Source of the DNA: Penicillium oxalicum
Taxonomy: Eukaryota > Ascomycota > Eurotiomycetes > Eurotiales > Aspergillaceae
DNA: 64,000 nucleotides
Direction of reading: 5' to 3'
NCBI RefSeq assembly: GCF_001723175.1
Contig: NC_064650.1
Location: 1,736,001 to 1,800,000 of the forward strand
Made by a program: the position numbers and the translations under genes. Below, piece after piece: positions 25,486-37,214 of the stretch (position 1 is the stretch's first letter; each line of letters begins with the position of its first letter). Under the pieces are notes generated by a model, which had not been told where the DNA came from, made no database searches, and saw only the letters and a list, made by a program, of their open reading frames with translations.

Positions 25486-27588
25486 GGTGGATGAAACTTG
25501 ATCAGGTGAGGAAAGCGAGAGATGGCTTTGCGCGATGGTAAGGTTATTATGTCCCGACCTAGCCACGATCGTTGTTGTGAGGGTTTTCAATGAGACAAAA
25601 GTTTCGTGGGACGCGTTTTTCGAAACTGGTAGACTGGTAGACTGGTAGACGAAAGCGAAGTGTGTGAAACGTTATAGGCTGAATGAAGGGAAAGAAGACG
25701 CGGATATGTCAAGAGTGGGAGGGATCGTGAATTTTCTCTGGAAGCTACCAGATCGTTGCTGAGAAGCTTCCATTATCGCCTCAGAGTGGTTCCCACTAGG
25801 CAGCACTTCGAAGAGAACCAGGCAACCTGAACGATCTCCAGGCAAAGGAGGTCTTCCCTCACCGGGCAAACACAGGGCGAAATGAGGCCATAGTCCTTCC
25901 ATAAGTTGTGGTGGCTACCAAACAACCCAATTTGACAGATGTTGAGATAAGCGCGACAAGAGGTTCCAATCTTGAGCCGCGAGATCGGCTTCGACGAAGT
26001 ATCACTTTTGGGAAACAAGTTAATCGACTGCGTGTGTCGAGTGCGTCGGGGCAGTAGAACATGTCCGTTGGGGCTACGAGGGGTTGTGATCACGGTACCA
26101 GGGAACAATTGACGCATCAAGGTGAGACCATTGCTGGCACCACGGGGGTTTTTTGTCTTATCGGCAGTATTGCTCCTCAGATGTTCGTCTTATCTGGATA
26201 AGGCTTGTTTACACTTGGCATTTTACTGTGTGCCAATGTCAACGGCCATTCCGCTTGTTACTGATTGTCCATTTTCGTCAAATCTGTGCTCTGTCAGGGT
26301 CCTTTCGATTGCCAAGGGAATCGACCGACAAGCGCCAATCAGCTATGGCTCATCGATAAGCAACTGGAGCTAAGCAATCTACTGGCGGAGTCTCAATGAG
26401 GACTAGTGCTCTGCGGATGCACGGAGCAGAACATGCAGCCTCGTTGATGAATAACGGTCGTTTGATGATAGTCCAAACGTGCAGAAAAGTCCCCGAGCGC
26501 CCTCCAAAGAGGACCTAAGTGTCGGGGACTCGATGGAACGGGGATGCAGTTGATCGGCTGACCTACTACAGCATACGTATAAGCCAGTCGACCATGAATA
26601 CGGTCGGACCAATATGGAACATGGAGCGGCGGGGGGTCCAAGGCGGCCAGACAATTGAGGGCGACCTTGACCGACCTGGAAACGGTGGAATGCGACCTGG
26701 GCGGAACGTCTTTGTGACGTACCTCTCCAACGTGCGGGCCTGGCCTGAACGACTCGGAGGGTACTTGGATCACTTGTGCCTCACCACGACGCAACCTCAC
26801 TCACGTACAGCCATTGGGGAAGAGCTGAGAGCGCTGAGGATGATGGAAGATGCTGTTTTCTACCAAAGTTTTCATGATGATCTGTCCCAACCGATATCAC
26901 AGAAACCGAGTCTCTCACAATCTATAGCCCCGAAAGGCCAATGGAACCTAACTCCACTTCTGGTGGCTCCCTTCCAGAATTAAGAAGAGAGAAAAAAAAC
27001 CTAAAGAGGAGGTGACTAAACCAAGTGAACCGGGGCGGGATGACTCCCCAAGACCCGCCGCTTCCAGCGCGACGGAAAGTTGGAGGAGACTGGGAAACTT
27101 CATCGACCGCTGTTCTGGTCAGCTTTTCCCCTCACCAACCACCCGGTGTCTTGCCTCTCATTCCTTCTTTTTGCACGAGTTCCTTTGCTTTTGGGACACT
27201 TTCTTATCGAGAAGACTCAGCTTTTTCAGCGGCTGGAGTCGGGCAGCTCTTCAGCAGATCACCAATTTTTCATATTATATTTCCCCCTTCTCACTTGCCC
27301 AGCGGCAGCCTGGCGCAACGGTGGCCCGCGGCAGCCACATCCTTCGCCCAAACACGCTTCTTGGCGATGCTCATTCCATTGTGCACACCCGTTGGGATAT
27401 AATCGTGCAGAACTGCACTGGTCAATTGCTCGGGGAAATCCCATCACAGCAGTAGTAGAGATACTTCCTCTGCGCGGGTGCAAAAAAGCTACGATCGCTC
27501 GTCGTATCGACGAGGCGTGGATCGATCCCGGTGACGTTGGATCCGAACAAAATTTCGTCACTATACAAGCCGCTTGTTCCGACCCAAC
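25486..27588. other. Intergenic region, E2 gene to ABC transporter
   Basis: This 2.1 kb between divergent genes should hold both promoters. An 8-bp unit (ACTGGTAG) is repeated three times in tandem at 25625-25648, about 140 bases upstream of the E2 start. Overlapping frames at 26393-26983 and 27012-27748 are open on one or both strands but show no recognisable domain. The last ones run into the ABC transporter's first exon in another frame. Confidence 0.45.
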
Positions 27589-30500
27589 ATGTTCCCGCAA
27601 TGTCGGGGCCCGACATGGGCCATTGACGACCTGTCGCATTGCTTCCAGCGCAAGTGAGTGGAACTGCATCTCCCATGTGAATCGTCGTGTGACCGGGACC
27701 CTCGATTATCCGACCGCCGGCTGTCTTGTGAGACCTTTTGATTACTGACCGTCCACATTGAATACAGCGTTCTGCAAGTCTTACTACCGCTGGCCGCGTG
27801 CGCCTTGTCCTTGCTCATTCTTATCCTTCACCTCATTTATCGCTATGTTGCCTCACGGAAATCGGTTTCGTATAAGGTTCTCTCCACCGAAGCGACAGAT
27901 GACGAGAACATCGCACCCTCCCCCGAGAACGAGTCGGACCCTCTTCTCCAAGAAGCCGCGCAGATCGAGCAACTTGAGCTTGAGGTAGATCGTCCACGTG
28001 GGGAGGTGGCCGTAGTGGTGGTAGAAATCGCAGCGCTCATTGGCGAGGTGGCCCTTCACGTCGTCGTTCTCACAACCGCAGGGTGGGGACGTCATGGAGC
28101 CCTGCCTGCCACGGCGGGCCTGGTCTCGTGGGGGTACACTCTGTTCCTGGTTCTGGTCCGACTTCTGCTATCCAGCTTCGACCTCTCCTCGGCCCCAAGA
28201 CTTTGGACGCACACGGCAGTGCTCTATGGAGCGCAATGGCTATTCAACGTCATGGTCTTCCGCTCCGCGGTTATCCACCCCATTTCACGACGTGCCTTGA
28301 CCCTCAGCAGCATTCAATTTGCGCTAAGCAGCTTTCTCCTCCTGATGACCCTGACGACACGGCGGGGAAATAAGCCCGTCCTAGTTGAACGGGAGGAAGG
28401 GTTAGAGCCACCCCATTACCCGAGAGCCAGCTTGTTGTCTCTAGCGACTTTCGCATGGTTGGATCCTCTGGTATGGAAGGCTTATCGTCAAACTCTTGAG
28501 CTTCCGGACGTGTGGAACTTGACGCCAACTCAGAAGGCTGCGGCAGTTCTCACAGACTTTAGAAACCGACAGATGAAGGGTTCTCTGGCATGGAAACTTG
28601 TCCGCTTCTTTAGTGGAACTATTCTCAAGCAGGGTGCATGGACGATCTTTGCTGATTTGTTCGTGTTCGTGCCGAGCCTTCTCCTGAAAGCCATTCTGGA
28701 ATACGTTGAAGACCCCCGGTCGACCACTCCCAATGCCGCATGGCTCTACGCAATTCTTTTGTTCTTCTCCGCCTTGATTCAGGGTGTTGCAGCCGGCCAG
28801 GCTCTCTTCATCGGCCGCAAAATGGGAGTCAGGATCCGAGCCATCATCATCGGTGAAATTTACGCAAAAGCGCTCCGACGCAAGGCTGGCGCCGCCACGG
28901 ACGCTGCACGAAAAGCCATCGAGGATACCAAGACGACTGACGCTGTAAAGCCTCAAAAGAAGAAGTTGTTCTCTTTCGGTCGGAAGAAAAAGGCCGCTTC
29001 GGCCAATGGACAGGACGCGGAAGCCGCCCCCACCAAACCTGTTGCGGCTGACTTGGACGATACTGCCGCTCAAGCCAATGTCGGTACGATTATCAATTTG
29101 ATGGCGATTGACTCCTTCAAGGTCAGCGAAGTTGGCGCCTATCTGCACTTTCTGTGGGCCAGTGTCCCCACTCAGGTCATCATGGCAATTACCCTACTTT
29201 ATAAGATTATGGGTTTCAGCGCATTTGCTGGTATTGTCTTGATGGCGCTGATGCTGCCAGTTAATCTTTTTATTGCCCGCCAGTTCAGTAAGGTTCAGAG
29301 CGCCATTCTTAAGGGAACTGATGCTCGCATCCATGCGACCAATGAAGTTCTTCAGAACATTCGTATTATCAAGTACTTTGCCTGGGAGCAGCGTTTTCAA
29401 GATGTCGTGAACGAAAAGCGGAAGACTGAGCTCAAATCTCTCCGACGACGTTATATTCTCTGGTCATGTGCGGCAACCGTATGGTACGGAACGCCCATTT
29501 TGATCACTTTACTGTCGTTCTTCCTGTATACTGTCGTCGAAAAGAAACAGCTGACCCCATCGATCGCCTTCCCTGCATTGTCAATGTTTTCTCTCCTTCG
29601 GGTACCACTCGACCAGCTGGCCGACATGGTGGCTCATGTACAAGAATCCAAGGTCTCGCTGGACCGTGTTGATGAGTACCTGAACGAGGAAGAAACCGAA
29701 AAGTATGCCCAACTGCGTGAGACCAGTGCTACCAATGGTCCTCCTCGCGTTGGGTTAGAGGGTGCTACGCTGACTTGGGGCACCGTGAACCCGCGGCCTG
29801 AAGCTTCCTCTTCCAGTACCGGCACAGATGCCTTCCGCCTTATTGACGTGACTGTTGACTTCCCGGTCGGTCGCCTCAGTATCATTGCAGGACCTACAGG
29901 CTCTGGAAAGACCTCTTTGCTCATGGCTTTGCTTGGTGAGATGCGTCTGGTTGAAGGGCGTGTTCACCTGCCGGGAGGCGTATGCAATCGGGCAGAGCTA
30001 CCCGTGGATCCCGAGACTGGCCTCATCGACAGCGTTGCATACTGCGCCCAAGAGGCTTGGCTGGTGAATGCCACGGTCAAGGAGAACATCATTTTCGCGT
30101 CCCCACACGACGAGAAGCGTTATCGCGCTGTGTTGAAGGCCTGCGCGCTCGAACGCGATATCGAAATCTTGGATGCCGGTGATCAAACCTTGGTTGGAGA
30201 GAAGGGCATCAGTCTGTCTGGCGGTCAAAAACAGCGTATCTCTCTGGCCCGCGCCATTTACAGCAGTGCTCGACACCTGCTTCTGGATGACTGCTTGTCG
30301 GCTGTTGACTCGCACACAGCCAAGCACATTTTCCGGCAAGCCCTGACTGGCCCCCTCATGATGCACCGCACATGTGTCCTCGTCACCCATAACACAGCTC
30401 TGACAGTGCCCCAAGCCGACCATGTAGTTGTCCTGGAAAACGGCAAGGTGGCTGCGCAAGGCAAGCCCGATGAGCTTGCTGCTTCTGGGGCTCTAGGCGA

Positions 30501-32703
30501 TGAGTTCATGAAGTCAGTGCCTGCGTCTCGCGTCAGTTCCCGTGGTTTGTCCCGTGTTCCTTCGCAGCATGGAGATGAGGATGCCGAGGAAAACTCCGTC
30601 ACGGCAAACGGGAATGCCAATGGTTCCGCCACCAAGCCTCAGCAGGACGAGAAATCACCTCTGACCGAAGGCAAAGCCGTTGGTAGTATCAAATGGTCGA
30701 CCGTCATTATGTACTTGCGCTCAATGGGCTCCTGGTACTACTGGGTGTTGGCAGTCTCGGTATTCTGCATGCAACAGCTGGGATCTGTGTCCACGAATCT
30801 TTGGATCCGCCAATGGGCCAATTCCTATCGCACCTCCGGTGTGGTTGCTGAAAGCGATGCTGGCAATTATGCCGCTGCCGCTCACCTCCGACCCCCCACA
30901 TTTACTGTAGGCAGCGTTTCGAAGATGAATACCTGGAACACGCTGCAACTCGGGTCGCAGTCTGAGCCCACCACAGCAAATGATGGACAAGTCGATGTGG
31001 GCTACTACTTGGGCGTCTATGCGCTCCTCGGCGTTGCTTACATCATTATCTCTCTGTCCCGAGAGGCCGTTCTGTTCTGGGGTTCCTTGCATGCATCCTG
31101 GAAAATCCATGATAACCTGCTTCGAGCGGTGATGCATGCGAAATTCCGTTTCTTCGACTCGACCCCTCTCGGCCAACTCATGAATCGCTTTTCCAAAGAT
31201 GTGGAGGCGGTTGACCAAGAAGTCGCGCCCGTGGCCATTGGCATGCTCCATAGCTTGGCATCGGTCATTATGATTGTCATCTTGATCTCCGTGATCACGC
31301 CCGGATTCTTGATCGCAGGTCTTTTCATCACCCTTGTGTACACCGCTCTCGGTGCCATCTACCTCAACTCTTCTCGGGACCTGAAGCGTCTGGAGTCTGT
31401 GCAGCGAAGTCCTCTTTATCAGCAGTTCGGCGAGACCCTGAACGGCATTGTCACGATTCGCGCCTACGGTGATGGTCCTCGCTTTATCGTTGATAACCAC
31501 CGCCGCATTAACGCCTACAACCGGCCACACCTTTACCTGTGGGCGAGCAACCGATGGCTCGCTCTTCGTGTGGACTGGACTGGCGCTTTGGTCTCCTTCT
31601 TTTCCGCCACCTTTGTGCTGATCAATGTTGGAAAGATTGATGCCGGTGCAGCCGGTCTGTCTCTGACATACGCCGTGACCTTCACTGAGAATGTCCTCTG
31701 GCTGGTTCGTCTCTACTCCGAGGTGCAGCAAAACATGAACTCGGTAGAGCGTGTTCGGGAATACCTGGAGGTCGATCAGGAAGCCGCCGCCGTGATCCCA
31801 GAATCGCGGCCTGAAGCCAATTGGCCAACACAGGGTGCGGTTGAGTTCAAAGGCTATTCGACTCGGTACCGTCCCGATCTGGATCCTGTGCTCAAGGAGG
31901 TTTCCTTCGCCGTCAAAGCCGGTGAAAAGGTCGGTATCGTCGGCCGTACTGGTGCGGGCAAGAGTTCTCTTGCCCTCGCACTGTTCCGCGGGCTGGAGGC
32001 CGAGAAGGGTCAGATTGTGATTGATGGCATCGACATTGGTGCGATTGGTCTGCGGGATCTTCGGGAGGCCATCACCATTGTTCCTCAAGACCCGACACTG
32101 TTCACTGGAACGATTCGTAGCAACCTTGATCCCTTTGGTCTATTCAGTGACGAAGAGATCTTCACTGCTCTTCGTCGTGTCCATCTCATTGGCTCTAGCG
32201 CATCGGGTACTGCGACTCCCACGACCTCCACCACGGCCGTCGACCTCCCGGGCACTAATGATGCCGCCGCGCTTGTTGACAACAAGAACGTCTTCCACAA
32301 CCTGGACAGCCTAGTCTCCGAGTCTGGTTCCAATCTCTCTCAAGGCCAGCGACAACTTCTGTGTCTTGCTCGTGCCCTTCTCAAGAAGCCCCGCGTGTTG
32401 ATGATGGACGAAGCCACCGCCTCGATCGACTACGCCACGGATGCCAAGATCCAAGTGACCCTTCGGGAGCTCCACGACAGCACCATTATCACTATCGCCC
32501 ATCGTCTGCAGACCATCATCGATTATGACAAGGTCTTGGTCCTTGATCACGGGCGTGTCGTCGAATACGACCATCCGTGGACCCTCATCAACAAGGAAGA
32601 TGGTCTATTCCGCAGTATGTGTGATAACAGTGGCAATATGGAAGTTCTCCTCGACGGTGCCAAGCGTGCCTGGTCCCAAAAGCGGCTGGTCGACGATTCC
32701 TAA
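27589..32703 (+). CDS. ABC-C (MRP-type) full transporter, Ybt1/Bpt1/Vmr1-like
   Basis: ATP-driven exporter or vacuolar importer of conjugated or amphipathic compounds. Exon 1 (27589-27653) starts MFPQCRGPTWAIDD and is joined by a GTGAGT...ACAG intron to exon 2 (27768-32703), giving 1,666 residues, the size of the yeast bile-acid transporter Ybt1. There is an N-terminal TMD0 with several helices, then two TMD-NBD halves. NBD1 has Walker A GPTGSGKTS (near residue 729), signature LSGGQKQ (near 837) and an LLLDD Walker B where Asp replaces the catalytic Glu, as is usual for ABCC NBD1. NBD2 has GRTGAGKSS (near 1413), LSQGQRQ (near 1544) and MMDEATAS with the Glu intact. A charged Lys/Ala linker lies at about 28,900-29,060. 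The substrate is unknown; a role in detoxification or vacuolar sequestration is inference from the family. Confidence 0.93.
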
Positions 32704-35194
32704 AAAACAACCACCACCACAACACTTTGGGGGTAGTGGTCAATACTAATACGTTTTCACCGTACATAATTCTTCCTCTGCCCTCCTCGCCATACTCCTG
32801 TACATGACATTTGATAGTGTTAGGCCAGCTAGGCTTCCCTCACCGCGGAGGGCTTCTCGAGTGAGAAGAACCAAGAGTTTGAAAAAAGAAGATGCTCGCG
32901 TTATTCGAGTTGTTTTGTCCCTCGTGGATTATTCTGCATCCTTGCCTGGGTGGTCATCTGTACAATTCATATTCTTAGCGATCGGGCAGTGAGAATGGGA
33001 AATGCCATTTATCAATGATATGTCACCACCTAGTCTGCGCTCAATTACAGCTTGAAATTGACAACTTAGTTTCATATCCAGGGGTGCCTTCTCCGAATAG
33101 ATTGTCCACGTTCTCCAACTCGACCCTCTGGACTGAGTGCTCTCTCTGTGATGCTCGTTCCTAGGTAGTAAACACATCCTGCGACTAAGCACTGGTAGTT
33201 GACCACACATCACGTTGTGGACTGGGAGTCCCAACATGGAAAGTACAAGTTCTAGGAATTACCTTAGTCTCCCCTTGTAGAAGAGAAGTTGAGCCTGCGC
33301 TACGATCGTCCTCCGTATTTTGTCCCCCATCAGATCGATTCCACGAGACGATGGGCTGGACTGCATATGGCGTGGACAATGTCCCCGAGGTCGTGAGTGA
33401 TTAGCTATCGTCTCCATTCTCGTTCCGGAAGGTATGTCTTCACACCCTCCGGGGCCTCTCTCCAGCCACCATTGCCGAATGACGGGACCTCTTCCCAAAG
33501 GTTGAAAATACTTGGGACTCAGATCCTCAAACTTACGCCGCTAGATAAAGCTAATGTCGGAAGCATCCTATCGTATCGAATCAAAAGAGCGCCTGTGAGA
33601 TGATTTCCATTTTGATTGGTTGATGCATGACGGTTTGCGACGGGACTTGCGTGTCCACCTCTAAGGGAGAGTTTACGCGTGGTGCGGGAGTGGACGGGAA
33701 CCTGGATGGAAAGTGGAAAAGTGACTTTTACGAGGGAGGGCAATCTTCATCCCCCTCCCCTGTAGAGTCGTGCAGGTACTAAGGTTCAAGATATCCATTT
33801 CGGCCGTGTGTGAGCACCGAGGTTTGATGGGTGGATCAAATGGTCTGGTTTGATACGAGGGGAAAGTATTTCCCTTATCTTCTTTGAGGGGTGGTTGAGT
33901 ACTAAGTTCTTGTGTAGGTCCTGTGGGTAGGGGTTTTGATTGTATTCATGAGGGTCTCTGGTGGGTAGGAATACTGTAGATCTCATGTTGAGCGGTTGTG
34001 GGAATATGCACGCGAATAGATAGAGGAACAGAGAATCGGGATGAAGGGAGGAATTGGGTGATTAGGTACATTGATGCATAATCTCTGGCCTGCTGGAGGC
34101 CATGGGTTTTATTATCAAATAGGAAACTGAACGGAGGGTACTGGTGACTCTGCTATTGAGTTAATCCAATGCAATGTAGCGTATTATCGTCGAGGATGTG
34201 AAAGGAGTGGGCACGGTATAATCTATCTAGTCTTCAAGAAGCGTTTCGACCTCGCTGCAGGTCTGAGCGACAAATCATCACACGGTCGGGAAAAGGTACC
34301 GCGCGAACTGACTGGAGGCAGCGGTGATCCACGTGAGCGAGTTGACCGCTTTGGAGACGGAGCTTGGGTGGAGAGGAGTTGGAGGAGAAGGGTCTGTATC
34401 CGTCTCGCTCATCGCAATGTGCATTGTTCATGTCGATTGCAGATGCTGTTCAGGACTACAGTGTAGGCCACGATACATGTGACGCGTCATGTTTGTGCAT
34501 CACTCCGCCTATTCTGCCTCCGTGAGAACTTGCAAGCTTGACCTGCTCTGACGCTGCAAGAGAACCGTCGCAAGTGAAAAAGAGTGGGCGAGAATAAATC
34601 TGCCGTAGTCCAGATGCGGGACTAGCAAGAGTGGTCCGATCGACGCGCGGCATGTGGTCGGAAAAGATGGGGTGTCTGGACCAGACCCCCAGCAACTTGC
34701 ATCTACTCTCTCTCTCTCTCTCCCCCCCCCTGTTTGGCCTTTCCTCCTCCGCCAAAAGCTTGCTGAGAGAGAGAGATCGACTCGATTTGATCCCTCGCTC
34801 TCGGTAGTAAGGTGGCTGTCCGCAGTCCAGTCATGCATCGCACGTGCAGCGAGGGGAATCGGTGAATCGATCGGTGATCCACATCCGGTCAGAAGAAAGC
34901 CTATTCCAAAAAGGGGCCACTAGCGCGGATGTGTGCATGAGACGGCAGTGTCCGAGTGTAAATTGGAATGATCATCATCACCGAGAACATGCGTGGAGAG
35001 AGGAGATCATGGAGGTATTGGCAGAAGGGGCATAGGAAGTAAGGACCCAGTTTGGGTCCAAATTGAGTCGTGAATCTGGCACGGTTTCAAACGAAAGATG
35101 ACGGCATATGTTTGCCTTTCCCTCATCCCCTCCCCCCCGGTCTTATCCTCCCTTTGTGGACTTTCAAGGTGAATAAGAACCTTTTTTTTTCAAC
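32704..35194. other. Intergenic region after the ABC transporter
   Basis: A 2.5 kb gap where the flanking genes converge. No gene is supportable. It contains a (CT)n tract running directly into nine Cs at about 34705-34730, and a (GA)6 tract at 34765-34776 on the same strand. Frames at 34456-34838 cross this simple sequence and are not credible proteins. Confidence 0.5.
34705..34776. repeat. CT/C polypyrimidine tract followed by GA tract
   Basis: About eight CT units are followed by a run of nine Cs, then 34 bases later by a GA microsatellite of six units. The two tracts are complementary and could fold back on each other. Simple-sequence origin is the likely explanation. Confidence 0.7.
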
Positions 35195-35698
35195 TCATCG
35201 GTGCGCTTGCAGACAACCGCGGATGATGGTCAAAACGGCAATCACCGTGCTGGCAATCATGAGGAATCGAAGTGGCGGGAGAATTGAGTGGGCCAAGTCC
35301 CAGGCGGATTGGGTCTCGGCAACCTGATCCATGGCTGCGATCCAATCCTGAAGCAGTGCCGTCGAGGGACTGATGTCGTCGAGTTGGGTAGGAGAGCTTT
35401 TGGTGGATTTGACGGGATGATGGTCCGAATCTTTGGCTAGGAAGCCTGCTTCTCGCATGGCAGCCAGTTGTTCGGCGATGTGCTCGTCGTCCGGAATAGA
35501 TTCGGACAGAAAGTAGGATCCGTGGACAGGTTTATCTTGGTGGAGAGGAGCGTTGCTGGGGGCGTCTGCGCCGATGAATGCAGGGTTGGCATCCAGTTCG
35601 CGACTGGCAACGTTCTCCCGCGTTGACGGTGGGGGAATGGATGCCGATGTGACCAGGCTGGTGAGAGCCAGCAGAAGACAGACTCGTGATAGGATCAT
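35195..35698 (-). CDS. Small secretory-pathway protein with C-terminal membrane anchor, unknown function
   Basis: I do not recognise this protein. The ATG at 35698 gives 167 residues beginning with a clear signal peptide (MILSRVCLLLALTSLVTSAS) that would be cleaved after an Ala/Ser-rich site. The frame is open further upstream to 35800, but starting there would bury the signal peptide, so I chose 35698. The mature part is hydrophilic and rich in Asp, Glu, Ser and Pro, with no Cys pattern and no dibasic cleavage site. Near the C-terminus a hydrophobic stretch (LRFLMIASTVIAVLTII) precedes a short basic tail (RGCLQAHR), which looks like a type I membrane anchor. It could sit in the plasma membrane or an endomembrane facing the lumen. 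A single exon is assumed. Confidence 0.55.
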   Translation of the reverse strand: MILSRVCLLLALTSLVTSASIPPPSTRENVASRELDANPAFIGADAPSNAPLHQDKPVHGSYFLSESIPDDEHIAEQLAAMREAGFLAKDSDHHPVKSTKSSPTQLDDISPSTALLQDWIAAMDQVAETQSAWDLAHSILPPLRFLMIASTVIAVLTIIRGCLQAHR

Positions 35699-37195
35699 CT
35701 TGGACGATAGAGCGAATGCGAATACGATGGATGATAGGATATACGGAATGGTCGGAGAGGGATCCTGGTTGTACCTTGTCTGGACGGGATAGAAGATCAT
35801 CCAACACTTTTGAATTGGAGCAAAGGAAGATTCACACGGTGCTCATCAGACCCGGGAGATACCCCTTGTACATATAGGCCCCAAACTCAAAGGATGCTCG
35901 TTATCGCATCGACCCAGACCACAAAAGTCTTCATGAGCAAAAGACCTGTGAACCGGTTATCCTTGGCTGAGATCAACCCAGCCTTTGAGTCGATGCCCTC
36001 GTCTTGGCTCGACCACCATTCAAGGCATGTGGATGACTGATTGGGAGCGGCGTGGGTGTAGCCGAGGGTGGAGCTCGGAGATAACCAGACGGATCGAGTG
36101 GAGGCGAACGATGAGTGGGTAGAGGCGAGTCATCATCATTCCAGACACCTCCACTCTTCAAGTCGGCCACGGTGATGGCATACGTAGTAGATGACAAATG
36201 GCGGATCCACCCATCAAGGTTAAAATGGAAGAGAGAGAGAGAGAATAAACTACACTGCCTCGTCCGCAGGGCGCAGTTCGTTGCGCACTCCCGTAGTGGA
36301 GATCAATCGAGAATACACCTGAACTTTGCAGCTCGACGCACTCGGTTGCTGCATCCATTCCGACTATTCCTGGTTATTTCAATGATTATACAGTGCCCAT
36401 CATCTGTGTGGTCGAGTGCGGAATTCCTGCGAGGTTTCTCAGCTGTCTTGGCACTGAGCTGTTCCGCCCATGAATCATTGAAGTTCCGGAAATTGCAGTT
36501 GACCAGTTCCATGTCTAGGCGGGTTAGGAATGTCGACATAGTACGTAGATGTATGCCTCTGGAATCTTTCAGTGGTGCGATTAGCTCACGCGTTGGGCTT
36601 GGAATAAGCGATCGTGGGGGAGCACTTGCAGGATCTCGAAGACCTCGATAAAGTCACAAATCGCCCTGTAGAGCAAAGACGGACGGCCAAGCTTCCCTCG
36701 CGAGGAGAGCGGATCTCGAACGTTCGCCAAGCTAACCCACTCTATATTGTCCGGAGGGTTGAACTATCACGAGTGTGTGGAAGGATTCTTGAGCCAAGGT
36801 TGGCGCCTAGACATCTCCCCACTGAAAATTTCATCCGCTCGAAAATAGCCTAAACCAAGCCCCCCCCTGGGACACGCGGCGGTACACCAGGTCTAAGATG
36901 GGCGTGCATTGATTATATAGATCCATGCACTAAGTTGGCTGCGAGGCTGACGCACCCTCTTTATGCCATATAAGGTGGCCTAGTTGGATTACCGTCGGAG
37001 CCGATAGCCCTGGAGTGGGCCTAACATTGAGAAAGCTTCAAATCGGCGTCAAAATATTTTTTTGGGTTCTTTGACCCACTCATACGGAGCCCGAGAAAGG
37101 CTGGAACATCAATTGAGAGACAAAATGAGGAGGCCGTAGAGCATAGGAAACGATGTGCGGTCGAGTTTGCCCATCTTTCCACCTTCTTTTCTTTT
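35699..37195. other. Intergenic region before the amino-acid permease
   Basis: A 1.5 kb gap. The left part is the promoter side of the small secreted protein and the right part is the 3' side of the permease gene. A (GA)n tract lies at about 36230-36244. The overlapping frames at 36115-36651 on both strands show no domains. I see no gene. Confidence 0.5.
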
Positions 37196-37214
37196 TTACC
37201 CAACTGTACCACTA

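Noticed and set aside
28900..29060. Lys/Ala-rich insertion in the ABC transporter as a possible unspliced intron
   Set aside because: It is in frame, lacks good GT-AG boundaries, and charged linkers at this position are known in this branch of ABC-C proteins.
30721..32088. 455-codon open frame antisense to the ABC transporter
   Set aside because: It lies opposite the second TMD/NBD half and arises from the codon bias of that gene; no domain, and the plus strand carries clear NBD motifs throughout.
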